A stretch of 64,000 nucleotides of DNA from contig NZ_CP017326.1 of the NCBI RefSeq assembly GCF_001761545.1, forward strand, positions 992,001-1,056,000, in the 5' to 3' direction. The stretch comes from Weissella soli. Its GTDB lineage: Bacteria > Bacillota > Bacilli > Lactobacillales > Lactobacillaceae. Position 1 is the first letter of the stretch, and the number at the start of each line of letters is the position of its first letter. The notes under the pieces were generated by a model. The model had not been told where the DNA came from and ran no database searches. It saw nothing but the letters and a program-made list of their open reading frames with translations. The translations under genes were made by a program, and so were the position numbers. Below, one piece after another: positions 42,729 through 50,142 of the stretch.

Positions 42729-43502
42729 TTAATGGAAGACCATACCACCGTCAACAATCAAAGTTTGACCGGTGATGTAGTTTGAATCTGATCCGGCCAA
42801 GAAGCCCACGGCATTGGCGACATCTTCAGGTTCTGATACCCGGCCTAAGGCAATCCCATCTGAGAATTGAGCCATCCCCCAGTCGTCATCCTTACCAGCG
42901 TTTTTACCAACGTTGTGCGCAACATCATACATCATTGGTGTCTTGACGATACCAGGAGCAAATGCGTTCACTGTGATACCGAGTGGTGCCAATTCCTTAG
43001 CTGTAGTTTGCGTAATCCCACGAATGGCAAACTTAGTTGCGCCGTAGACTGACAATTCAGCATTACCCTCAACACCAGCTTGTGACGTGGCATTGATGAT
43101 CTTACCACCGTGACCTAATGCTTTAAAAGTTTCTGTGGCAGCTTGAATGCCCCAAATTGTCCCATTAACATTTGTCTCAAATGTCCACTTTATCGTGTCT
43201 TCATCAACTTCCAAAATCGGTGTTGTTGGTGCGACCCCGGCATTGTTGATTACAACCGTCAAATCACCAAAGGCATCAGCCGTTTGCTTGACTGCGGCAA
43301 AAACCTCATCACGCTTAGTAACGTCAACAGAAATTGCCAAAGCTGCATCCGCATGCTTGGTATTAATTTCTTCAGCAACACGTGCCACCTTAGTCAAGGT
43401 GCGACCAACTACTGCCACTTTAAAACCATCGTCAGCCAAACGCTTTGCGATTGCTTCACCAATACCTTGTCCTGCGCCTGTTACAAATGCTACTTTTGTC
43501 AT
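42729..43502 (-). CDS. butA: Diacetyl/acetoin reductase
   Basis: A 257-residue short-chain dehydrogenase. Seen: nucleotide-binding VTGAGQGIGEAIAKRL, VINNAGVAPTTPI, catalytic serine, tyrosine and lysine in INATSQAGVEG and VYGATKFAIRG, and the C-terminus YITGQTLIVDGGMVFH, which is characteristic of acetoin reductases (ButA/BudC). It converts diacetyl to acetoin and acetoin to 2,3-butanediol using NADH, a way to re-oxidise NADH. Monocistronic with a near-consensus promoter and two Rex-like operator sites. Confidence 0.92.
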   Translation of the reverse strand: MTKVAFVTGAGQGIGEAIAKRLADDGFKVAVVGRTLTKVARVAEEINTKHADAALAISVDVTKRDEVFAAVKQTADAFGDLTVVINNAGVAPTTPILEVDEDTIKWTFETNVNGTIWGIQAATETFKALGHGGKIINATSQAGVEGNAELSVYGATKFAIRGITQTTAKELAPLGITVNAFAPGIVKTPMMYDVAHNVGKNAGKDDDWGMAQFSDGIALGRVSEPEDVANAVGFLAGSDSNYITGQTLIVDGGMVFH

Positions 43503-43533
43503 AATATTAACCTCACATATTTCGCTTTTTAAC

Positions 43534-43612
43534 TTGTGATTGTTTTAACAACCTTTAACGTATGTAAGTATAATACCACATTCAAAACTTGTCAACGTGA
43601 TATTTTTCACAA
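43534..43612 (-). promoter_or_regulatory. butA promoter with two Rex-like operators
   Basis: On the minus strand: TTGACA (43590-43595), 17 bases, TATACT (43567-43572), a near-consensus sigma-A promoter. ACGTGA-TATTTT-TCACAA (43595-43612, plus-strand reading) abuts the -35 box, and TTGTGA-TTGTTT-TAACAA (43534-43551) lies just past the start of transcription. Both fit the Rex consensus TTGTGA-N6-TCACAA with one perfect half each. Rex represses fermentation genes when NADH is low. Confidence 0.6.
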
Positions 43613-43638
43613 TTTAACCCTTGTTATACCAACACATC

Positions 43639-43675
43639 AAAAAAATCGTCACCTGATTAAAGATGTGACGATTTT
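43639..43675 (-). terminator. Terminator of the SPFH operon
   Basis: AAATCGTCAC pairs with GTGACGATTT and is followed leftward by TTTTT. Confidence 0.8.
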
Positions 43676-43681
43676 GTGAAT

Positions 43682-44503
43682 TTATTTACTTGCACCAGTG
43701 GCCAACAGCTTACCAACGACTGGTAACTGGCCTAATTGACCAACTTGATCACTCGGCACCACAATGGTATTTGCTGGGCTCTTCGCTAGTTCTGTAAAGG
43801 CATTAATTGATTGATTTTGGAAATATTTATCATCTACAGCTTTCAGACCAGCTTGCACTGTGTCAATCCGGTATCGTTCTGCATCTGCCCGTGTTTTAGT
43901 CGCATCCGCTTCGGCTTTAGCCGTCGACATGACCGCATCATTTTTAGCCTTGGTCGTCAGTTGAATCGACTGGGCTTCACCTTCGGCTTTTGCAATAGTT
44001 GCAACTCGCTCACGATCCGCCGTCAATTGCTTATCCATTGCTTCTTGAATCGCTTTTGAGGGCGTCAATTCGTCAATGTTAATACGATCGACATTGATAC
44101 CATACGTATTCGTTAAATCACCAATGGCCACGCTTAATTCTTGATTGATTTTTGCTGTTGAACCTAGCGACTCATTCAAGTCCATCCGCCCGATGATATC
44201 ACGTAGATGACCACGTACTAATTGCGCCATGGATTCAACGGAATCAGTATTTTCATACATATACTTAACCGCATCAGTCACATGATAATTCAAAGTCACA
44301 CTAGCGCTCACATCGGCATTATCCTTTGTGATCACGGAATAGTTTGGCAAGCGCAATGGCTCCATCGCCAAACTTACCGTCCGAACTTTTTGAATAATTG
44401 GTATATAGAACTGTAGTCCCGATTGAACCGTACTGGCATATTTACCTAACATTTCTTTTAACCCGACGTTATTTTGTGGCACAATCTTGATTCCAAATGG
44501 CAT
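43682..44503 (-). CDS. SPFH-domain (stomatin-like) protein without membrane anchor
   Basis: A 273-residue SPFH/Band 7 protein: IKIVPQNNVGLKEMLGKYAS, YIPIIQKVRTVSLAMEPLRL, VITKDNADVSASVTLNYHVT, LRDIIGRMDLNESLGSTAKI, TNTYGINVDRINIDELTPSK, then a long helix with AEGEAQSIQLTTKAK. Most bacterial stomatins start with a hydrophobic hairpin; here the protein begins directly with the SPFH strand. It forms scaffold rings at membranes in relatives. Last gene of a three-gene operon whose first gene carries an NfeD-like domain, the usual stomatin partner. Confidence 0.85.
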   Translation of the reverse strand: MPFGIKIVPQNNVGLKEMLGKYASTVQSGLQFYIPIIQKVRTVSLAMEPLRLPNYSVITKDNADVSASVTLNYHVTDAVKYMYENTDSVESMAQLVRGHLRDIIGRMDLNESLGSTAKINQELSVAIGDLTNTYGINVDRINIDELTPSKAIQEAMDKQLTADRERVATIAKAEGEAQSIQLTTKAKNDAVMSTAKAEADATKTRADAERYRIDTVQAGLKAVDDKYFQNQSINAFTELAKSPANTIVVPSDQVGQLGQLPVVGKLLATGASK

Positions 44504-44534
44504 TTCCCTACTCCTTATTCAATTCCAATTAAGA

Positions 44535-44837
44535 CTATGGCTTCTTGACGCCCTCAGTAATATACAGTTTTAAATTCTCTGTAATCTTGCCCCGGGCTGA
44601 CATATAACTTCTTTCACGACTAATACCATGGCGCAAGCGCTTTTGTTGTTGCATACTAATGTGCGCTATTTCCCGCAAACTTTGATGTTTCGCTTGTCGT
44701 CGTGGCGCTGCTTTTACGGCTGAATGATGCTGATGACGCAGCGCATCAGACTGTTTCAATGCCTTCTGCACCCGTTCCGCGCCAGCATCAGCACTTGCAT
44801 CACTATAGAGCGCACCGATTATATCTAAAAATCCCAT
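44535..44837 (-). CDS. Unknown basic protein, 100 residues
   Basis: Not recognised. Short hydrophobic start (MGFLDIIGALYSD) and then a basic, His/Arg/Gln-rich helical body (SDALRHQHHSAVKAAPRRQA, MQQQKRLRHGISRER). Start at MGFLD with GGAG about six bases upstream. Lies 18 bases after the RHH-NfeD-like gene and 31 before the SPFH gene, so it is part of that operon. The amphipathic N-terminus might contact the membrane. Confidence 0.5.
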   Translation of the reverse strand: MGFLDIIGALYSDASADAGAERVQKALKQSDALRHQHHSAVKAAPRRQAKHQSLREIAHISMQQQKRLRHGISRERSYMSARGKITENLKLYITEGVKKP

Positions 44838-44855
44838 GGCCTCTCCCATCAATTC

Positions 44856-45212
44856 TTACAAAGCTCGTAATGTCAAAATATTGCCATTTGCCTCAATAAT
44901 GACATACGCTTTGTCCATCTCAACTGGATGATTACCATCAATCAAATAACGGTAATAAATACCATCCACGACAACTAACCCATTTTCAGGTGTAATACTC
45001 CTTCCGTTAATCGTGCGACCGACAAACTGCCGTTGTTCAAACGATGATGTAGGTCTAGCAATTAACTGATCATCGAGTGACTTTTCTAATAAATAAGCAA
45101 CTAAGTTATTAATACTCCGGTTCTCTTTATCTGCTTCATTGGCTATACGCTCGTGTAATTCTGGCGTCAGACGAAGTGATAATTGCCCGCTATAATTCTT
45201 TTTTTCTTCCAT
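44856..45212 (-). CDS. Ribbon-helix-helix protein fused to NfeD-like OB domain
   Basis: A 118-residue protein with two parts. Residues 6-48 (YSGQLSLRLTPELHERIANE, ADKENRSINNLVAYLLEKS) match HicB/Arc-type ribbon-helix-helix domains. Residues 66-118 (FVGRTINGRSITPENGLVVV, DGIYYRYLIDG, MDKAYVIIEANGNILTLRAL) follow the beta pattern of NfeD C-terminal OB folds (G-x-V-x-(V/I)-x-G-x-x-Y, then V-x-V-(I/V), G-N-x-L). NfeD proteins pair with SPFH stomatins, and an SPFH gene ends this operon. The fusion of a DNA-binding module is unusual. OB assignment is by eye. ATG at 45212 lies at the predicted transcription start. Confidence 0.6.
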   Translation of the reverse strand: MEEKKNYSGQLSLRLTPELHERIANEADKENRSINNLVAYLLEKSLDDQLIARPTSSFEQRQFVGRTINGRSITPENGLVVVDGIYYRYLIDGNHPVEMDKAYVIIEANGNILTLRAL

Positions 45213-45218
45213 GACCAC

Positions 45219-45246
45219 ATTGTAGCACAAATGATACTATTTGTAA
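45219..45246 (-). promoter_or_regulatory. Promoter of the RHH-NfeD-SPFH operon
   Basis: On the minus strand TTACAA (45241-45246), 16 bases, TACAAT (45219-45224). Only six bases (GTGGTC) separate the -10 box from the ATG, so the mRNA would be leaderless or nearly so. No Shine-Dalgarno is visible. Confidence 0.5.
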
Positions 45247-45322
45247 CTGCATTGATTTTTGGAAACCTCATATAGCAGGTACATTGTAGTTCCTGAAGGA
45301 TGTCCTTACAAATTTCAGTTCA

Positions 45323-45353
45323 CAAAAAAAAGCCGTGATTTTCATCACGACTT
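45323..45353 (-). terminator. Terminator of the 47-kb membrane-protein operon
   Basis: AAGTCGTGAT pairs with ATCACGGCTT around GAAA (minus-strand reading), followed by eight Ts. Confidence 0.8.
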
Positions 45354-45413
45354 ACTAGCTTCATTATCAAGTTTATGGCCGCTACAGCGACCGCTGTCAG
45401 AAGGATCCATGCC

Positions 45414-47105
45414 CTAACGCGGTTGATGATGCTCGCATTTCCTTCTGATTATTTCAACGCCCACGATGAGCCAACTCACCATCGCGACTACTAGACTGAT
45501 AGAGACCCATCGAGCTGGTTGATAAGTGACAAGAAGCTGATTGAGCCCTTGATGACTTTGCACCGTGATGACACCGACAGCATTTTGGTGAAGCGGTTGA
45601 ATAGTTTGACCATTCAATTTAAGGTGCGTTTGTTGGTACTTCACCACCGGTACTTGGATTGGGGTGGCCTGGGGCGCATTCCAATCCACCTGTAACCCCT
45701 GTCGAGTCACTCGTTTATGGAAGGTAGTGGTGCTTGTATAGATGCTATGATTAACCAAGTGGTAAGCGTCCGCTGTTTTACCCATTTTTGGTAAATAGTC
45801 CGACGTATCCTTAGTCAAGCGTTGCAGGCCGGCAGCTAGTTTAGGACTTAACCAGGCTTGGCGAATTTGATGCATCGTACCGTGCTTTTGCACGGATGAT
45901 GAGGTCGTAAAGTTGGTCGACCACTGTTGCGTTTCGCTAGTCACCGTTTGGAGGTTACCCACAAACAATAATGCCAAGACCACAATGCTACCTGTTTGAC
46001 GCCAATGTCTTGGTACCTGAAGATCAGTCTGGACCGTTTGCAGACTTCCTAATAGAATTAGCGGCGTCGCAATAATCATAAAACGCGCTGGAAACTGTAG
46101 AAGCGAACCCAAGATTGGCAAATTGTCTTGTATTAGTTGCCAAGGCATCAATGCACTACTTAGAAAGACAAAAAATAGACCAACAAGTGCGACCACTCGA
46201 TTCGTCAATGATAACAAACGCCAGCGGAAAATTAGCTGGTACAATTGCCACATCACGAGGATGAGAATCGGAATACCCAACCAATGACTCAAAATTGACG
46301 GCACCGTTGTATAGCTTGCTAATACAAAATTAACTGGGTTCATCAATCTGTTGTGCAGTGTTAAATCTAATAGTGTGGCCCACACATTAGCTGTTAACAC
46401 CATAAAAATAAGAGCCGCCAGCAATGTATGTTTGACAAACAACCACCATTGTTGCTGCCTAATCAAACCAATCAACCAAAATGGTATGAGCAGCATGACC
46501 GCCATGAGCGCGGTTAAATTATGAACTTGAACTAGCAAACTCAAACCAATCGCCAACAACCATATTGGCAATGCATGCTCTTTTTGCTGAATCATTTTCA
46601 CTGCGGCTAAAATGACCAGTGGTAGAATAGCTGCAGCCAAGGCAGCTCCTTTTTGCGCTGTTGCCCATGATGTGATTGCTTCAGTATTCAAGTAGATTAG
46701 GCTACCAACTAGCGCCAATCCGCGATCAAGTTCAACTTGGCGTGCCAAATAGAAAAAAGTTAACCCACCAAGATAGAGGATACCGATACTACTGATAATT
46801 TGAAACAACCACCAGCTGCCCGTCACCAACAGCACAGCACCATAGATATAACTAGAAAATGGACCGTAGACCGCATTGATCACCCGGGCACTTTGATTGA
46901 AACCAAAATCACTCACAAAATAGTGAAAATGTAGTGTCTTCAGCTGCATCATGGCATCGTAAATACGATTAAAATGAAATAGCGCATCTCCTTGAACAGT
47001 CGTGACCCCGCCTAAAATCACCTGGTGTCCCAGAATCTGTGGCATCATCACCGCTATACTAACCAGTAGGATCATGACTGGTGGTTTTTTAATCCATTTG
47101 TACAT
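45414..47105 (-). CDS. Large membrane protein, PTPS-related/GT-C-like
   Basis: A 563-residue protein with about ten membrane helices followed by an extracytoplasmic C-terminal domain and one last helix. The region QGDALFHFNRIYDAMMQLKT, then YFVSDFGFNQ and AVYGPFSSYIYGAVLLVTG resembles the 6-pyruvoyl-tetrahydropterin-synthase-related (PF10131) and other GT-C-fold membrane proteins, many of which transfer sugars from lipid carriers outside the cell. Start uncertain: MYKWIKK is used here; in-frame starts at 47120 and 47141 overlap the upstream gene more. Co-transcribed with the COG4705 gene. Confidence 0.6.
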   Translation of the reverse strand: MYKWIKKPPVMILLVSIAVMMPQILGHQVILGGVTTVQGDALFHFNRIYDAMMQLKTLHFHYFVSDFGFNQSARVINAVYGPFSSYIYGAVLLVTGSWWLFQIISSIGILYLGGLTFFYLARQVELDRGLALVGSLIYLNTEAITSWATAQKGAALAAAILPLVILAAVKMIQQKEHALPIWLLAIGLSLLVQVHNLTALMAVMLLIPFWLIGLIRQQQWWLFVKHTLLAALIFMVLTANVWATLLDLTLHNRLMNPVNFVLASYTTVPSILSHWLGIPILILVMWQLYQLIFRWRLLSLTNRVVALVGLFFVFLSSALMPWQLIQDNLPILGSLLQFPARFMIIATPLILLGSLQTVQTDLQVPRHWRQTGSIVVLALLFVGNLQTVTSETQQWSTNFTTSSSVQKHGTMHQIRQAWLSPKLAAGLQRLTKDTSDYLPKMGKTADAYHLVNHSIYTSTTTFHKRVTRQGLQVDWNAPQATPIQVPVVKYQQTHLKLNGQTIQPLHQNAVGVITVQSHQGLNQLLVTYQPARWVSISLVVAMVSWLIVGVEIIRRKCEHHQPR

Positions 47106-47847
47106 CGGCTTCAACCACATCAGTCCGTACCATAATACCAATCAGGACAATAAACATCACCAGCCAAATGATTGATAATCCCTGACTTCCTAGCGCACCA
47201 TTGTGCCACTTGAGTCCGAAATAATCTGCAAAACTGGCGCCAATTGGGCGGGTTAAGATGTACGCAACCCAAAAACTACCTGTTTCCAGCAAGAGATTAC
47301 GCACGAATACCTGACGTACAGTTAATGCAATCACCAACAAAATTGATAGGAATACCCCAGTCAAAAACAGTCCTAACCCAAGATCATTGCCAATGTAGTC
47401 GCCTAACGCGGTACCAAGCATAAAACTAAAGCTTACTGTCAGCCAATAAAACAGTTCTGCCCGCCGTGTTGTAATGGTATGGATTGAAATATCATGTTCG
47501 ACTAGGAACCAACCCATAAAGCTCGCTAACATCAACCCAAAGAACAGGATACTTGCCATGTAATGACTGATATGTAAGCCACCATGCACCGCATCCGCCA
47601 TAATTGTGCCTAAGATGGCTAAGGTAGCCACTGGTAACCAATATGAAATGACGTGATATTGTTTCCGGGTGACTTGCCAATACAGGGTGGCACCAAAACT
47701 AATCACTGCAAAAATTAATGTCGGAATCGGTCCGATTGATTTTGCTAATGTATCACTGAGTGACTCGCCCATACCGGTAGTCACGAGCTTGGTAAGCCAA
47801 AATATCAGTGTAATTGTTGGTACTTTGACCAATAGATTTTCTTCCAT
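47089..47847 (-). CDS. COG4705-type seven-helix membrane protein
   Basis: A 252-residue integral membrane protein with an internal repeat: FWLTKLVTTGMGESLSDTLA in the first half and FYWLTVSFSFMLGTALGDYI in the second, followed by FWVAYILTRPIGASFADYFG. The (Y/F)W-x-T-x-x-x-x-T-x-(G/A)-(E/D)-x-x-(S/G)D pattern is typical of COG4705 (DUF347) proteins of unknown function. Start at MEENLL with GAGG upstream. The shared 18-bp response-regulator-like element lies 73 bases upstream. Confidence 0.7.
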   Translation of the reverse strand: MEENLLVKVPTITLIFWLTKLVTTGMGESLSDTLAKSIGPIPTLIFAVISFGATLYWQVTRKQYHVISYWLPVATLAILGTIMADAVHGGLHISHYMASILFFGLMLASFMGWFLVEHDISIHTITTRRAELFYWLTVSFSFMLGTALGDYIGNDLGLGLFLTGVFLSILLVIALTVRQVFVRNLLLETGSFWVAYILTRPIGASFADYFGLKWHNGALGSQGLSIIWLVMFIVLIGIMVRTDVVEADVQMD

Positions 47848-47919
47848 AATGTGAGACCTCATTTCAATTGACAATATGGTCATTTTACGGAGATAAGCCC
47901 TACCGTCGCTACCAGATTA

Positions 47920-47937
47920 CGCTGAATTTTTTCTGAA
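47920..47937 (-). promoter_or_regulatory. Shared 18-bp element with TTCAG tandem repeat, copy 2
   Basis: CGCTGAATTTTTTCTGAA, identical to 23049-23066 and on the same strand relative to the downstream gene (47847). TTCAG-N6-TTCAG on the gene strand fits an OmpR-type site. Candidate target of the response regulator at 20903. Confidence 0.55.
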
Positions 47938-48033
47938 TTTTTTTCATTTTTTGTTTTGGAGGGTGGTTCCAGAGTTAATTGTTACACCTGATAATCGGGC
48001 CCCTTAGCCAAGCTTTTTAGATTCTTAAAACAT

Positions 48034-48123
48034 AAAAACCGCGATGAGTTTTAACTCATCAGCGGCTAATTCGTGGCATGTTACAGGCTTAAACAAAAAA
48101 ACAAGCCAATAATTGACTTGTTT
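48034..48123 (-). terminator. Two tandem terminators after GlsB/YeaQ-type gene
   Basis: ACAAGTCAATTATTGGCTTG with a T-run (48094-48123), then GATGAGTT/AACTCATC inside CCGC/GCGG with TTTTT (48034-48066), both reading leftward. Confidence 0.65.
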
Positions 48124-48147
48124 CTTTAAACCTATTCATTTTGATGG

Positions 48148-48393
48148 TTATCGCTTTGCGCTGATACCCAAGATATATGACACAACTAGGACAACGATAA
48201 CCGCCCCAATGATTGACGGAATAATTGCCATACCAGCTAAGGTTGGACCCCAGCTACCAAGCAACCATTGACCCACTGCTGAACCAACTAAACCAGCAAC
48301 AATGTTGGCGATCCACCCCATTGCTGCACCACGGTTTGTGATGGCGCCAGCGACAGCCCCAATAATTGCACCAACGATTAACGACCAAATCAT
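48148..48393 (-). CDS. GlsB/YeaQ/YmgE-family small membrane protein
   Basis: An 81-residue protein with three hydrophobic, glycine-rich helices (MIWSLIVGAIIGAVAGAI, WIANIVAGLVGSAVGQWLLG, SIIGAVIVVLVVSYILGISA). The length, the G-x-x-x-G pattern and the central NIVAGLVGSAVG are typical of transglycosylase-associated/stress-response membrane proteins (GlsB, YeaQ). GGAGG precedes the ATG. Probably stress-induced; mechanism unknown. Confidence 0.85.
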   Translation of the reverse strand: MIWSLIVGAIIGAVAGAITNRGAAMGWIANIVAGLVGSAVGQWLLGSWGPTLAGMAIIPSIIGAVIVVLVVSYILGISAKR

Positions 48394-48479
48394 AACTCTG
48401 CCTCCATCTCTTTTTCAAAATTCGGGTCATACAACCCAATACAGATATAATATCATAAGGCTTACTAATATACAAATTT

Positions 48480-48638
48480 CATAACAATCTGATATTACAA
48501 AGAATAACGTTTATTACAAAGCAATTAAAAATATCTCAAAAAGGTTAACACGGGTACTTAATGTGCCTATTTAGTTATCAAATAGGCGAATCTATTGTCC
48601 CAATTGTTGGAACTTGCAACTGTAAGTGACATCCACAC
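48480..48638. other. Intergenic region without gene
   Basis: Nothing coding is seen. The only structure is GCCTATTT / AAATAGGC (48563-48584), a perfect 8-bp hairpin without a T-run. Confidence 0.4.
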
Positions 48639-48674
48639 AAAAAAGAGTTCACCCAAATTGGGTGAACTCTTTTG
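48639..48674 (-). terminator. Terminator of rpsP
   Basis: AAAAGAGTTCACCCA pairs perfectly with TGGGTGAACTCTTTT around AAT. Confidence 0.8.
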
Positions 48675-48746
48675 AAACAATATCAGGCTGAAAGTGACCA
48701 AGATTGGCCACCTAGCATATAAACATTGTTCTCTATCAGAAGCAAA

Positions 48747-49019
48747 TTACTTAGTGTACTTAGCTTCGTGGAACTTCTTCATGATACCTGCTTTTGACAA
48801 CAAGTTCTTAACAGTATCTGATGGTTGAGCACCGTTGTTCAACCATGACAATACCAATTCTTCGTCCAACTTAACTTCAGCAGGTTCAACCAATGGGTTG
48901 TACGTACCAACAGTTTCAATAAAACGACCATCACGTGGTGAACGTGAATCAGCAACAACAACACGATAGAATGGGCGCTTCTTTGAACCCATGCGCTTCA
49001 AACGAATTTTAACAGCCAT
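48747..49019 (-). CDS. rpsP: 30S ribosomal protein S16
   Basis: A 90-residue protein of the S16 family ([40 protein letters not shown], ending [18 protein letters not shown]), full length. GGAGG precedes the ATG, and TATAAT at 49049-49054 (minus strand) is its -10 box. It appears monocistronic here, without the KH-domain, rimM and trmD genes that follow rpsP in many Bacillota. Confidence 0.97.
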   Translation of the reverse strand: MAVKIRLKRMGSKKRPFYRVVVADSRSPRDGRFIETVGTYNPLVEPAEVKLDEELVLSWLNNGAQPSDTVKNLLSKAGIMKKFHEAKYTK

Positions 49020-49048
49020 GTGTAATATCCTCCAGTAATTTTCTACAT

Positions 49049-49135
49049 ATTATATCATAACAAATTTTTTATGATGTGTAAAGTGTTTTACCTTTACACA
49101 TTGATAGCGTGTCAAGTGAATACCCTTTACACCTA
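49049..49135. promoter_or_regulatory. rpsP promoter with CTTTACAC operator-like repeats
   Basis: TGTGTAAAG (49075-49083) and CTTTACACA (49092-49100) form a perfect 9-bp inverted repeat with an eight-base spacer, and a third half-site CTTTACACC follows at about 49128. The left arm covers the expected -35 position of the rpsP promoter (-10 TATAAT at 49049-49054). Looks like an operator in the divergent rpsP/GDPD gap. Confidence 0.45.
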
Positions 49136-49264
49136 TCCGACATCTATAAATATACCCTATCTTAAAAAATCATGCAACCCATTATTCAAAATCTTAGGCC
49201 GATGAATTGTGCTAAAATAGATGCATAATCCCAAATATGTTGAATAAGAATTGAGGCTTTTCTT

Positions 49265-50002
49265 ATGACTGAAGTTATCGCTCACCGTGGATTCCATAAC
49301 CACGTGCCTGAAAACACGTTACCTGCATTCGCATCAGCACTGGCAACTAATGCCGATGCCATCGAAATCGATCTGCACCGTACCAAGGATGGCCACTTAG
49401 TGATCATTCACGATGAAATCATCGATCGTACCACTAATGGCCACGGGTTCGTTAAAGCATTGACCCTAGCTCAAATTCAAACCTACGCCACCCGAAATAC
49501 AAATGGCCCGCTGTTTTATGATGTCCAGGTTCCGACCTTTCGCGATTTATTGACTTACTTAGCCGAAAAGAACTTTACGCGGACCCTAGTCATTGAAGTC
49601 AAAACCGATAAATTGAATTATCCAGGGATCGAACAAGAAATTTTGGATACATTAGCTGAATTTGATCCACAGTATTCGGTTATTTTCCAAAGTTTCAACC
49701 TCAACACACTACATACATTCCGTGAATTAGCACCCACTGCTGAAATTGCGGCACTGACATTTATCATCACCCCAAAAGTATTAATGGGCCGACGCCGTGG
49801 TGATTTTGATTATATCCATCCAGATATCACAAAATTGAAAAGCATCCCCCTGATGTACGCCTTAGCCAAGCGTATTGGCCATATCCGGCCTTGGAATGTC
49901 GACCAATATGCCGACCAACAACGATTAATTCGCGATGGCTTCGCTGGGCTGATCACAAACGAAGTACAAAAAGCCCTTGCCCTTCGTGATTCTATAAACT
50001 AA
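49265..50002 (+). CDS. Glycerophosphodiester phosphodiesterase
   Basis: A 245-residue GDPD-family TIM barrel. Conserved motifs: IAHRGFHNHVPENTLPAF (catalytic HRG and E-N-T), IEIDLHRTKDGHLVIIHDE (metal-binding E-x-D and second H), VIEVKTD and FQSFN. It hydrolyses glycerophosphodiesters to sn-glycerol 3-phosphate and an alcohol, probably in the cytoplasm since no signal peptide is present. GAGG lies ten bases before the ATG. Confidence 0.9.
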   Translation: MTEVIAHRGFHNHVPENTLPAFASALATNADAIEIDLHRTKDGHLVIIHDEIIDRTTNGHGFVKALTLAQIQTYATRNTNGPLFYDVQVPTFRDLLTYLAEKNFTRTLVIEVKTDKLNYPGIEQEILDTLAEFDPQYSVIFQSFNLNTLHTFRELAPTAEIAALTFIITPKVLMGRRRGDFDYIHPDITKLKSIPLMYALAKRIGHIRPWNVDQYADQQRLIRDGFAGLITNEVQKALALRDSIN

Positions 50003-50014
50003 GCACATCTAACC

Positions 50015-50043
50015 CGTAGTACCAACAGTACTGCGTTTTTTTT
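50015..50043 (+). terminator. Terminator of GDPD gene
   Basis: CGTAGTAC pairs with GTACTGCG (one G-T pair) and is followed by eight Ts. Confidence 0.75.
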
Positions 50044-50061
50044 GTTGCGCCGTAATCTAAA

Positions 50062-50102
50062 ATGGCCCCCACAGTTGGAATTCTCCAATTGCGGGGGCCA
50101 TT
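50062..50102 (-). terminator. Terminator of nucleoside transporter gene
   Basis: ATGGCCCCCACAGTTGGA pairs with TCCAATTGCGGGGGCCAT around a four-base loop with small mismatches. Confidence 0.8.
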
Positions 50103-50142
50103 ATTCAATATGCACAAGCTATTGAATAAATTTTATCCTATT

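Noticed and set aside
48563-48584. Terminator hairpin GCCTATTT/AAATAGGC
   Set aside because: No T-run follows on either strand and no gene ends nearby; kept only as a note.
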